Shown here piece after piece: positions 17,321 through 25,386 of a DNA stretch of 64,000 bases. How positions within the stretch are numbered: the first letter of the stretch is position 1; every line of letters starts with the position of its first letter. Made by a program: the position numbers and the translations under genes. Source of the stretch: JAXLVB01 sp046329195 (GTDB taxonomy: Bacteria > Bacteroidota > Bacteroidia > Cytophagales > Spirosomataceae); assembly GCA_046329195.1 (NCBI GenBank), contig JAXLVB010000003.1, positions 496,001 to 560,000 on the forward strand. The letters are read 5' to 3'. Below the pieces are notes generated by a model, which searched no databases, had not been told where the DNA came from, and saw only the letters and a program-made list of their open reading frames with translations.

Positions 17321-17875
17321 ATGTCAATAACCATGAAAAGCTTCATTTTTTCAACATTATTTTTCTGCTTTACAGGCATATTTGGCTATGCTCAAACCAA
17401 TGAGATTGAAATCACTGACGATTCTACGCTAACTAATACTATGGCGTTTACTTCCGTATCAGATGCTTTTGAACCAGAGCTTTGGAAATTATTCTCTACT
17501 CAAGAACTTTCCGACCTATCTTTCAATGGTATTTCTTATGTGTCGTTTAAGTTAAGTAAGAGCGGGAAAGTAATTGAAACTACTTTTGGAAAACATTTTC
17601 CCCCTCTCCTAAAAGAGAAAGTTCGATATTTATTCACTCAGTGGAATACAGGATTCTGGCAAGAACTAATCAAAGAAAAGTTACTGCCTATAAATAAACC
17701 GATTTACTTGGTCATTAAATTCATTTTCTCAGAGTACTATACCTTGGGCAGTTACGCTGGTTTCTCTGATTTAACCAATATTAGTGACAAATACTTCTTC
17801 CTCGAGCCTATCGTTCTAAATAAATACCTAAAAAGGGAGGCTGTCACCTTTTCTCAAGCAAAAAAGAAGAAATAG
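17321..17875 (+). CDS. Small exported protein of unknown function
   Basis: A 184-residue protein from the ATG at 17321, chosen because GGAGGA sits 8 bases upstream. A second in-frame ATG at 17333 starts the signal peptide proper (MKSFIFSTLFFCFTGIFGYAQ). The mature part has a segment VSFKLSKSGKVIETTFGKHF followed by a helix and LFTQWNTGFW. This vaguely resembles the fold of TonB C-terminal-like domains, but the match is too weak to name it. It ends in a Lys-rich tail AKKKK. It is AT-rich like the split lipoprotein upstream and is bracketed by two copies of the structured repeat. Confidence 0.75.
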   Translation: MSITMKSFIFSTLFFCFTGIFGYAQTNEIEITDDSTLTNTMAFTSVSDAFEPELWKLFSTQELSDLSFNGISYVSFKLSKSGKVIETTFGKHFPPLLKEKVRYLFTQWNTGFWQELIKEKLLPINKPIYLVIKFIFSEYYTLGSYAGFSDLTNISDKYFFLEPIVLNKYLKREAVTFSQAKKKK

Positions 17876-17936
17876 TGGGTTTTCTGGGGTGAAGGAGTCG
17901 TTTTTTTGGGCTCTTTGCTAGTTAAATAACCATTTA

Positions 17937-17978
17937 ATCAAGCACCGAGAAAATAATTTTTCGGTGCTTGATTTTTTT
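17937..17978 (+). terminator. Rho-independent terminator of the exported-protein gene
   Basis: Perfect 12-bp stem ATCAAGCACCGA / TCGGTGCTTGAT with a 12-base loop and a following T6 tract, 61 bases after the stop codon. Confidence 0.9.
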
Positions 17979-17981
17979 ACC

Positions 17982-18126
17982 CCCCTCTGGTACAGGCGTC
18001 CTCACTTGTACACTGGCATTAGCAACCTGTGCTGCTCATCACAGGTAAAATGTACTTCGCCCAAAAAAGTGCAAGCGAGAAGACCTGATAGTGGAGGGGT
18101 GGATTTATTAAATTACACAACTCTCT
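17982..18126 (+). repeat. Structured repeat, copy 3
   Basis: Nearly identical to copy 2, beginning CCCCTCTGGTACAGGCGTCC, with GAGGGG at 18093-18098 and the same tail TTTATTAAATTACACAACTC. It lies directly after the terminator and next to the 3' end of dnaX. Confidence 0.85.
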
Positions 18127-18159
18127 TCTCTCCGCTGTTGTCAATATCCCCAAGCATAC

Positions 18160-19902
18160 CTAATACTCAAAATCCAATCCAAGTGTATTTTTGAGTTCAA
18201 GCAAAGCAGGGTTTTTCTCTGCTAAGTAGGCGAATTTTTCGGCTTGGGTATAGGGGCGATACTTCGTTTCTTGTGGAGCCACAAACGCATGAATTTGGAT
18301 AGTGGTATTTTGCAGTTTGTCTCGCAAATACCCCATCAAATCGGGGCGAAGGTCATTCAGTAAGTCTAGTTGAAGGGGATTGTCCAGCGGTAACTGGATG
18401 ACGTTATCTATCAGCGAGATGTCTCGGTCCAAGATAATCAGCTCGCTGGCCTTGCCTGTGGCTTCTCGCTGTTGGGCGAAGGATTTCCAGGTGGCTTGCA
18501 GTTGCGCCAACGTATAAGGTTTATTGAGTTTTACCTCTGGCTCGGCAGTGACGAGCGTCTTTTCCTCGGCCTGTACCGACATCTCCAAGCTGATGGTGGA
18601 CTTTAGCTTAGATAAATTCGGGTTGTTTTGCAAGCGACTTTGCACCGTCGGAATCGGTGGTGGCGGTGTGATGGGGGCGGCTTGTACCGTAGTAGTTGGG
18701 TTAGCTATGGCAGGCGGAGCAAACGACTTTATGCTTTCGCTATGGACAGGGGCTACCGTATCATTTTTTTTTTCGACAGCCGCTATCTCTACTGGACTGA
18801 CGACTGCCGAAACATGGGCTAATTTAGAAAGACAAATCTCTACGTGAAGTCGCTGATTTTTAGCTTGTTTGTAGTTGATGTCGCACTGGCTACCTACGCT
18901 CAAGGCCGACAACAAAAACGACAAGGGCGCTCGTTGGGCTTGGTCCAGGTACTGACGCTGTACTCGCTCCGATACTTGCAACAAGCGAACGGTAATGGCG
19001 TCTTTGCAGACCATCAGATTGCGAAAATGCTCCAGCAAACCTACCAAAAACTGCTGTCCGTCAAAACCCTTCTGCAAGATTTCGTCAAACAGCACCAGCA
19101 CCTGAGCCAGTTGTTGACCCAAAAGAGCCTCCGTCATGCGGAAATAGTAGTCGTAGTCGAGGATGTGCAGGTTTTCAAGCACATCGGCATATCGCAAGGT
19201 ATTGTCTTTCGAGAAAGTAACGTTAAGGTCAAACATCGAGAGCGCATCTCGCAAGCCTCCGTCTGCTTTCTGGGCAATTAGCTCTAAGGCTTCATAATCG
19301 CCCGAAATCCCTTCTTTTTGGGCAATGGCTGCCAAGTGGTCGGCAATGTCTTTGATTTGAATCCGATTAAAATCAAAAATCTGACAACGACTCAAAATCG
19401 TCGGCAAAATCTTGTGCTTTTCGGTCGTAGCCAAGATAAAAATGGCGTAGCTCGGTGGCTCTTCAAGCGTTTTCAAGAAGGCATTAAAGGCCGCCGTTGA
19501 GAGCATGTGCACCTCGTCAATGATATAGACCTTTTTGTGCCCCACTTGAGGCGGGTAGCGTACTTGGTCTATTAAGTTGCGGATGTCTTCGACCGAGTTA
19601 TTAGAGGCGGCGTCTAACTCATGGATATTGAATGAAGCATTGTTCTGAAAACTTACGCAGCTTTCGCACTCGCCACAGGGTTCGGCGTGCTCGTCGAGGC
19701 GTTGGCAGTTGATGGTCTTGGCCAAAATCCGAGCACAGGTAGTCTTGCCTACTCCCCGAGGTCCACAAAACAAAAACGCTTGCGCCAAATGGTTGGTACG
19801 AATGGCGTTTTTGAGGGTTTGGGTAATGTGCGACTGCCCCACCACGCTCTCAAACGTAATGGGACGATATTTACGAGCCGATACAATAAACTGCTGTTCC
19901 AC
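18160..19902 (-). CDS. dnaX: DNA polymerase III subunit tau/gamma
   Basis: A 580-residue clamp-loader ATPase. Seen are the Walker A motif GPRGVGKT (47-54), the zinc-binding cysteines at 66, 76, 79 and 82, Walker B VYIIDEVHML (about 125-134), the sensor/SRC motif LSRCQ (about 170-174) and the collar domain to about residue 370. A variable tau-specific tail follows. The start is GTG at 19902; an in-frame stop lies four codons upstream and no ATG is available. A run of ten adenines in the coding strand lies just after domain III and could give a 380-residue gamma form (see separate entry). The tau tail would bind the polymerase and helicase. Confidence 0.96.
   Translation of the reverse strand: MEQQFIVSARKYRPITFESVVGQSHITQTLKNAIRTNHLAQAFLFCGPRGVGKTTCARILAKTINCQRLDEHAEPCGECESCVSFQNNASFNIHELDAASNNSVEDIRNLIDQVRYPPQVGHKKVYIIDEVHMLSTAAFNAFLKTLEEPPSYAIFILATTEKHKILPTILSRCQIFDFNRIQIKDIADHLAAIAQKEGISGDYEALELIAQKADGGLRDALSMFDLNVTFSKDNTLRYADVLENLHILDYDYYFRMTEALLGQQLAQVLVLFDEILQKGFDGQQFLVGLLEHFRNLMVCKDAITVRLLQVSERVQRQYLDQAQRAPLSFLLSALSVGSQCDINYKQAKNQRLHVEICLSKLAHVSAVVSPVEIAAVEKKNDTVAPVHSESIKSFAPPAIANPTTTVQAAPITPPPPIPTVQSRLQNNPNLSKLKSTISLEMSVQAEEKTLVTAEPEVKLNKPYTLAQLQATWKSFAQQREATGKASELIILDRDISLIDNVIQLPLDNPLQLDLLNDLRPDLMGYLRDKLQNTTIQIHAFVAPQETKYRPYTQAEKFAYLAEKNPALLELKNTLGLDFEY
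18764..18773 (-). promoter_or_regulatory. A10 slippage site in dnaX, predicted to yield gamma
   Basis: Coding strand reads GTC GAA AAA AAA AAT GAT. Gaining one A by transcript slippage, or a -1 ribosomal shift, places TGA directly after AAA. This ends the protein at residue 380 just behind the collar domain. E. coli (A-AAA-AAG) and Thermus (A9) dnaX use comparable sites to make gamma. Confidence 0.65.
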
Positions 19903-20048
19903 GCTTGCAAGTTAGGCAGGATACCCTGATTTACCAAACTCAAACCAGTGCGTCTTGGCTAAACGGCTGATTGTGAGAAGGTCTTTTTTTATGTACAAAA
20001 TAAGCCAACCCCATAGGCTTTTAGCCCCTCGTATTGCGCTTTCCTTCG

Positions 20049-20777
20049 CTAGTTGCCCTTCTGATTTTTCTCGATTAGCTCAAGCGTTCGGCTAAATGAA
20101 TCGAGGGTTTCCCATTTTTCGTGGCCGGGAATCACTACCAGCGTTTCTCGAAAACGCCGCTGCACATTCTTAACCGACTGCCCCCAAGCTTTCAGGTTGG
20201 CATCGGCAATGTTGCCAATTCCCATAGCCATGTAGCTTTTAATCAAGCAGCCTCCAAAGAGCACTTTTTCGTCAGGAAAATACACCACGATGTTGTCGGA
20301 AGTATGTCCTTCGCCAGGGAAATACGTTTGGATAGGCGTAACGCCCACTCGCATGGTGGTGTCATTGGGCAATATGCCGATAGGAATGGAATAGCCTTGT
20401 TTACCTGTTTTTTGGGCAGTCAAGGGAGTGCTAATCACCTTGACACCGTGCTTTTGTAACACTGAAATCCCACCCATGCGGTCGTCGTGAGCGTGTGTTA
20501 CGATACAAAGAACCACCTCTTCTTGAAGGTTTTTTCGAATCCACTGCATCAACTGCTCGGTTTGTTCTGTTCCCCAGCCTGTGTCCACCAACACAATCCC
20601 TGCCGTGGTGCGAACAATCAAGCCATTGGACGGAAAGGGCTTACCATTGTACAATTGGTAGGTGGTATGCACATAAAAATTCGGAAGCAACTTTGTGACT
20701 TCTATTTGTAGTTGTTGCCCCCAAACACAACAACAATTTATCCCGATGAGTAAAAAAGTCGTAAAAATAGCTTTCAT
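20049..20777 (-). CDS. Subclass B1 metallo-beta-lactamase
   Basis: A 242-residue periplasmic enzyme with signal peptide (MKAIFTTFLLIGINCCCVWGQ). All B1 zinc ligands are visible: HAHDD (His116, His118, Asp120 in BBL numbering), His196 in GEGHTSDN, Cys221 in FGGCLIKS and His263 in IPGHEKW. Spacing and flanking motifs (HDDRMGG; YFPGEGHTSDNIVVYFP) resemble the BlaB/IND-type chromosomal carbapenemases of Flavobacteriia. Family knowledge predicts hydrolysis of penicillins, cephalosporins and carbapenems. The gene stands alone with no mobile element next to it, which suggests a resident enzyme. Activity is not shown by the sequence. Confidence 0.9.
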   Translation of the reverse strand: MKAIFTTFLLIGINCCCVWGQQLQIEVTKLLPNFYVHTTYQLYNGKPFPSNGLIVRTTAGIVLVDTGWGTEQTEQLMQWIRKNLQEEVVLCIVTHAHDDRMGGISVLQKHGVKVISTPLTAQKTGKQGYSIPIGILPNDTTMRVGVTPIQTYFPGEGHTSDNIVVYFPDEKVLFGGCLIKSYMAMGIGNIADANLKAWGQSVKNVQRRFRETLVVIPGHEKWETLDSFSRTLELIEKNQKGN

Positions 20778-20813
20778 GTTCGTCGATAATCAAAAGCACC
20801 CGCCACTATCGTT

Positions 20814-21590
20814 TTACTGACAGTTCTGATAGGTAAAGGTTGACGTAGTAGTCTTGCCTTGGGCCGTAAAGGAGTAACTGGTTGGGAAGTTTTTGTCGTT
20901 GTAGGTATAGGTGTAGGTGGCATCTGCACGGCCTACTTCTTTGCCTTCGGAGCGGTAAATGGCTGTGGCTGCCAACGGATTATTCACCGACAACGGCGTA
21001 AATGAAGCTGTCAGTGGCACACCCTTGTAGCCTCTGTCAGCCGACTTTTTGTCGTCGTACTTGGTATAGAGCGTCTCATACTCTTCTTTGGTACTTGGAT
21101 AGGTTTCTAGAATCCGAGTGGGGTTTTTGTTGGCATCATACTCAAACTTAGCCACGTCACCGCTTACATAGCTCAACTGCGAAATCAGCCCTTGGGCATT
21201 GTACGTGATAGTGGCTTTGTCCAAAAGAACGTTGAGTTGGTAGATTTCAAAACTCGAAATCGTAGAGCCAGTATATTTGGCATCAACCCGATACACCGAC
21301 CCATCGCCAAAGCGAATGCCTGTGAACTGTTTCTGGGCGTTGTAGGTGACATCCATCGGAACCAAGGAACTAAAGCCTGTTATAGCTGAATAAAATCGAA
21401 TCAGATACCCATCTGCATCGTATTCGTACTTAGCACTGGATACCCCATTAGTGGCCGTTTCTTTGAGTTGGCAGATTACCTCAGCGGGTGTAACATCCGA
21501 ATCTTTTTTACAAGCGCCTACCATCGCCAGCACGGCGATAGCACACAACAAACGGAAGCTTTTCGGCAAAGAAAGGAGTGTTGTTTTCAT
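20814..21590 (-). CDS. Lipoprotein with YD-like repeats, unknown function
   Basis: A 258-residue predicted lipoprotein (lipobox VGAC, Cys27, followed by KKDSD). The mature part is beta-rich with repeated Tyr-Asp motifs (YEYDADGYLIRF, VTYNAQKQF, FEYDANKNPTRI, YTYNDKNFP) similar to the short YD/RHS-like repeats found in many Bacteroidota surface lipoproteins. No catalytic residues are recognised. It lies 36 bases upstream of the beta-lactamase gene in the same direction, so co-transcription is possible. Confidence 0.75.
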   Translation of the reverse strand: MKTTLLSLPKSFRLLCAIAVLAMVGACKKDSDVTPAEVICQLKETATNGVSSAKYEYDADGYLIRFYSAITGFSSLVPMDVTYNAQKQFTGIRFGDGSVYRVDAKYTGSTISSFEIYQLNVLLDKATITYNAQGLISQLSYVSGDVAKFEYDANKNPTRILETYPSTKEEYETLYTKYDDKKSADRGYKGVPLTASFTPLSVNNPLAATAIYRSEGKEVGRADATYTYTYNDKNFPTSYSFTAQGKTTTSTFTYQNCQ

Positions 21591-21652
21591 GGGAGGAAAT
21601 GTAGGTTTTCAGAAATAGACAACTAATTGTTTTTATACAAGTTACGAGGAGT

Positions 21653-22033
21653 TTACGCAACGATTAACCGATAAATAAACCCCAGCGGATAAAGCAACAA
21701 ATACAGGTTGGGTATCCACCAAGTAGGGTCAAAATCACCCCGAATCACCCAAAAAGCGATTGCTTGAAGACCCGAACAAAACGTAAGTACTAAGGATATC
21801 AGTGCCAAGTGTTTCCATCCGTTGTTTTGTTTTTTCCACCAATAAAGACTCATCAATCCAGTAGCTGAAATTGCTAAATCGAGTGGTAGAAAAGACCAGT
21901 TCCAAGCTACTAAGAGCGGATTTTTGTAGTCTTGAAACAGATACTCATCTGGTATCAGGTGCAACAGTGTAATAAGCCAATAAAGAATAAATCCAATATC
22001 GGTTACCCAAAAGAAATAACGTAACTGCTTCAT
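21653..22033 (-). CDS. Four-segment membrane protein, possibly DUF5360 (YvaD-like)
   Basis: A 126-residue integral membrane protein with about four hydrophobic segments (YFFWVTDIGFILYWLITLL; FLPLDLAISATGLMSLYWW; LALISLVLTFCSGLQAIAFW; LYLLLYPLGFIYRLIV). The TDIGFILYWL start suggests the DUF5360 group; this is from memory and unchecked. Its start overlaps the stop of the upstream membrane gene by 4 bases (ATGA), so the two are translationally coupled. Confidence 0.7.
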   Translation of the reverse strand: MKQLRYFFWVTDIGFILYWLITLLHLIPDEYLFQDYKNPLLVAWNWSFLPLDLAISATGLMSLYWWKKQNNGWKHLALISLVLTFCSGLQAIAFWVIRGDFDPTWWIPNLYLLLYPLGFIYRLIVA

Positions 22034-22461
22034 AGTGAGAGCTGACGATTTTTTACAGTTCGTATCAGCCAGTAAAGTAATAAGCCAATCGGGCCCAACA
22101 TAAAGCAGAAAAACAACGGAATTACAATAAGCAAATGATGTATCCCTTTCTCTTGGGAATCTCTGAGCACAAACGAGCCTGCCACTAAGTCAAAGGCCAA
22201 GTAGTGAATCCAACCTGCTAGTACCACCCCTGCCCCACCTGTGCTAAACAAGCCCATTACCCCCTTCAATGAACCAAACGCACTGAAATCAATCGGTCCG
22301 CCACCAAAGATGTAAATGGCGTACAAAACAGCCAGTACAACGGGTATTAAGTAAGACTTCACTATCCATTGTGTTACTTTCCAGCGGGGTGCAAACACCA
22401 TGAGTAACCATTGCGGGAGCACCAAATTGTTAGCAATTTGAAAAACTTGGTCAGGGGTCAT
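22030..22461 (-). CDS. ABA4-like membrane protein (DUF4281)
   Basis: A 143-residue protein with four membrane segments. It begins QVFQIANNLVLPQWLLMVFAP, and FSSLGGV-like loops are followed by AGWIHYLAFDLVAGSFVLRD. This pattern matches the ABA4-like (DUF4281) family, whose plant member is needed for neoxanthin formation. Bacterial members have no firmly known role. It is coupled to the small membrane gene downstream. Confidence 0.8.
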   Translation of the reverse strand: MTPDQVFQIANNLVLPQWLLMVFAPRWKVTQWIVKSYLIPVVLAVLYAIYIFGGGPIDFSAFGSLKGVMGLFSTGGAGVVLAGWIHYLAFDLVAGSFVLRDSQEKGIHHLLIVIPLFFCFMLGPIGLLLYWLIRTVKNRQLSL

Positions 22462-22530
22462 GTTATGAAGGAATTGGGGGTAAGTTAATTGGAATTGAAA
22501 TTAGACATTTTCAAAGAAATACCATTTATC

Positions 22531-22573
22531 CAAACAAAAAAATCTCTGCTATTGGCAGAGATTTTTTTGTTTG
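22531..22573 (-). terminator. Terminator of the tryptophanase gene (bidirectional)
   Basis: 19-bp perfect stem CAAACAAAAAAATCTCTGC with a 5-base loop; T-rich arms on both strands. Confidence 0.9.
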
Positions 22574-22591
22574 CTTTTCTTCTAACTTGCT

Positions 22592-23962
22592 TTACAATGG
22601 TTGCAAGCGAGCCGTAAAATGCCTCAGCAAAGGTGCTTCGTAGCTGATTTTATAACCTTTGATGTGGCGGCGGCGCTCAAATACTTGGATAATCACCTCG
22701 GCCACGTAGTCAATATGGCTTTGGGTATAAACCCGCCGAGGGATGGCCAAGCGCACCAGTTCCATCGGAGGGGCTATGTGCTGCCCCTGCGCATCGTATT
22801 TGCCAAACATCAACGACCCGATTTCGACCCCTCTAATGCCTCCTTCTAAGTACAACTCATTACAAAGAGCCTGTCCCGGAAACTCATGTGGTGGAATGTG
22901 CGGTAAAAATGCACGAGCATCTAAATAAACAGCATGACCTCCCGTAGGCTGCATGATGGGTACGCCTGCTTTAGCGATTTTTTCACCCAAGTACTCTATA
23001 CTACGAATGCGATAAGCCAAATAATGTTCGTCCAGCACTTCTTCCAAACCCTGCGCAATGGCTTCTAAATCTCGGCCTGCCAAGCCGCCGTAGGTCGGAA
23101 AGCCCTCAGTTACAATCAGCAGGTTCTTGCATTGTTGGGCTAATACTTCGTCATGCAATGCCAAAAAGCCCCCAATATTTACTAAAGCATCTTTTTTGGC
23201 ACTCATGGTGCAGCCGTCGGCATAGCTAAACATTTCTTGTGCGATGGCCTTCACCGACCGATGTTGATAGCCTTCTTCTCTTTGTTGGATAAAAAACGCA
23301 TTTTCGGCAAAGCGGCAAGCATCTATAAACAATCGGATGCCGTAGCGCTGGCACAGCTGCTGCGTTTGACGGATGTTCTGCATCGAAACGGGCTGCCCTC
23401 CACCCGAATTATTGGTGACGGTAAGCATACACAGTGGAATGCTTTCGGCTCCTTTTTCCTGAATAAAAGCCTCCAAAGCTACCGTGTCCATATTACCCTT
23501 GAAAGGAGCTACAACCTGAGGGATTTTGCCTTCGTTAGTCAGAAAATCAACGGCTTCGGCACCTGTAAACTCAATATTGGCACGAGTCGTGTCAAAAAAC
23601 GTATTGCTCACAAAATACTTACCTGGCCCACCCAATATGCTGAATAGGATTTTCTCGGCAGCACGTCCTTGATGAGTCGGAATCACCACCGGAAGCCCTG
23701 TGAGGTCTTGCACCGTGCGCTCCAATCGAAAAAAACTACGAGAGCCGGCATACGACTCGTCGCCTTCCATGATGCCCGCCCACTGTCGGGCGCTCATGGC
23801 AGAGGTACCACTGTCGGTCAGGAGGTCAATAATGACGTCCTGGGCCTTGATTAAGAATGGATTATACCCCGCTGCCTCTAAGATGTGCTGGCGCTGCTGG
23901 GGTGTAGTAAATGAAATAGGCTCTACGGCCTTTATTTTGAAAGGTTCGATGATGGTTTGCAT
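22592..23962 (-). CDS. tnaA: Tryptophanase (tryptophan indole-lyase)
   Basis: A 457-residue PLP enzyme splitting tryptophan into indole, pyruvate and ammonia. The ATG at 23962 (MQTIIEPFKIKAVEP) is chosen over one 32 codons upstream because it matches the family N-terminus. Family signatures are IDLLTDSGTSAMS, PTHQGRAAE and the PLP lysine in CTMSAKKDALVNIGG. The related tyrosine phenol-lyase is disfavoured because the substrate loop reads IRGVEIGS, as in tryptophanase, rather than the MERG with its arginine. The end LLRHFTARL also agrees. No tnaC-like leader or tnaB permease is adjacent. Confidence 0.9.
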   Translation of the reverse strand: MQTIIEPFKIKAVEPISFTTPQQRQHILEAAGYNPFLIKAQDVIIDLLTDSGTSAMSARQWAGIMEGDESYAGSRSFFRLERTVQDLTGLPVVIPTHQGRAAEKILFSILGGPGKYFVSNTFFDTTRANIEFTGAEAVDFLTNEGKIPQVVAPFKGNMDTVALEAFIQEKGAESIPLCMLTVTNNSGGGQPVSMQNIRQTQQLCQRYGIRLFIDACRFAENAFFIQQREEGYQHRSVKAIAQEMFSYADGCTMSAKKDALVNIGGFLALHDEVLAQQCKNLLIVTEGFPTYGGLAGRDLEAIAQGLEEVLDEHYLAYRIRSIEYLGEKIAKAGVPIMQPTGGHAVYLDARAFLPHIPPHEFPGQALCNELYLEGGIRGVEIGSLMFGKYDAQGQHIAPPMELVRLAIPRRVYTQSHIDYVAEVIIQVFERRRHIKGYKISYEAPLLRHFTARLQPL

Positions 23963-24100
23963 AAAAATGAAAGTAAGGCTGTTCGTGATTCTACCAATTA
24001 GTTCATGGCGAATCTGAACGAGCTCCCTCTGTCTTTCAGAATGATATACAATAACCACATCTCAAAACTCATCGATAGAGCGTTGTTTTAGGATGATTTT

Positions 24101-25180
24101 CTATCGCTCAGTTGGTACACTGGCGGCTTTTGGTTTCTCTGGGAATAACAACGATGCCCCAATGCTTGTTCCCAAAATCGCCACAATCACGTACAGCGAA
24201 TGGACATTGGTAAAGCCCCATTCAGATAGGTACGAGTGGGCGAGCATTTTCACACCTATAAACGTCAATAATACAGCAAGGCCAACTTTCAAGAAACGGA
24301 ACATACCCATGATGCTACTCAAGAAAAAGAACATCGAACGCAGCCCCATGATGGCAAAAACATTGGAGAAAAATACAATATAAGGGTCTTTGGTTACTGA
24401 GAAAATGGCAGGAATCGAATCAACCGCAAACACCAAGTCAGTGAAAGCAATGACCACTACAATCACAAACAGGGGTGTAATGTACCATTTTTTGAAATGC
24501 TTGTGATAGACAAAAAAATGATCAATCACATTGCGTTTATAAACATTGAAATACTTCGACACAAACTTGACCACCGGATGATGCGAAGGGTCCATTTTTT
24601 CTTCTTCATCGTTATCAAAAAACAACTTTCCGCCTGTATAAATCAAAAAGCCGCCGAAGATATACACAATCCACTCGAAGCGCTGAATGAGTGCTGAGCC
24701 TACAAAAATAAAGACAAAGCGCAGAACGATAGCTCCCAAAATCCCCCAGACCAGAATCTTTTTGTAATACCGCTGATGTACTCCAAACGAACTAAAAATC
24801 AAGATAAATACAAAAATATTATCCGCCGAAAGCGAGTATTCTACCAAGTAGCCCGTGAGGTATTCGAGGGCCATGTTCGATTGAAACAACTGGAGGCTTT
24901 GCTCAAAATCGTTGGGAAGGAGTTGCAGATGAGGAGCATAGCGAGAAGCAATATCGAGCAGGTGGTCCATATCGCTAACGTCATGAATCATGTAGCCGTT
25001 GGTTTTTAAGAAAAAGAAAAAAACAAGCGACAGTAACACCCAAATAACACTCCAAAAAGCAGCTTCTTTAAAACTTACGATATGGCTTTTTTTGCGGGAA
25101 AAGGCACCTAAATCAAGCAGCATCACAAAAAGAACAAACACGGCAAATGCTGCAAAAAATGTAGTTTCGTTTGATAACAT
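24101..25180 (-). CDS. TerC/Alx-family integral membrane protein
   Basis: A 359-residue membrane protein with about eight segments. The two family motifs are present: LVEYSLSADNIFVFILIF (about residues 112-129) and FTDLVFAVDSIPAIF (about 245-259), each with the acidic residues proposed to bind metal. The length and central charged loop (FFDNDEEEKMDPSHH) match Alx/TerC proteins, linked to Mn export and tellurite resistance. No ter gene cluster is present, so a general manganese or metal-homeostasis role is more likely than tellurite resistance. Confidence 0.9.
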   Translation of the reverse strand: MLSNETTFFAAFAVFVLFVMLLDLGAFSRKKSHIVSFKEAAFWSVIWVLLSLVFFFFLKTNGYMIHDVSDMDHLLDIASRYAPHLQLLPNDFEQSLQLFQSNMALEYLTGYLVEYSLSADNIFVFILIFSSFGVHQRYYKKILVWGILGAIVLRFVFIFVGSALIQRFEWIVYIFGGFLIYTGGKLFFDNDEEEKMDPSHHPVVKFVSKYFNVYKRNVIDHFFVYHKHFKKWYITPLFVIVVVIAFTDLVFAVDSIPAIFSVTKDPYIVFFSNVFAIMGLRSMFFFLSSIMGMFRFLKVGLAVLLTFIGVKMLAHSYLSEWGFTNVHSLYVIVAILGTSIGASLLFPEKPKAASVPTER

Positions 25181-25205
25181 CAGGATGTTTTAGAATTTTG
25201 TACCT

Positions 25206-25237
25206 CAAAAGGTATGAGTCGTAACTATTTGAACAAA
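25206..25237 (-). promoter_or_regulatory. Candidate promoter of the terC-like gene
   Basis: On the minus strand, TTTG (25237-25234), a 19-base spacer and TACCTTTTG (25214-25206). This is one base longer than the Bacteroidota consensus TAnnTTTG. It lies 26 bases upstream of the start codon. Confidence 0.4.
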
Positions 25238-25386
25238 AGAGTTTTTCATAAAATTTAACAGCTTTTCAGCATCAACTCATTGACAATCAAGGCATTTGAA
25301 GCTTACTAGCTGTAAAGTTTATGTCCTCTACTTAAAACTGTTTCCTTACTTATTCATAAATTGCACCGCAATTTACCAAAGTTTAG

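Noticed and set aside
23963..24100. tnaC-like leader peptide before tryptophanase
   Set aside because: No short open frame with a critical Trp followed by a Pro-rich or stop context was found.
25181..25386. Manganese-type (yybP-ykoY) riboswitch before the terC-like gene
   Set aside because: The leader is short and I do not see the conserved paired elements of that riboswitch.
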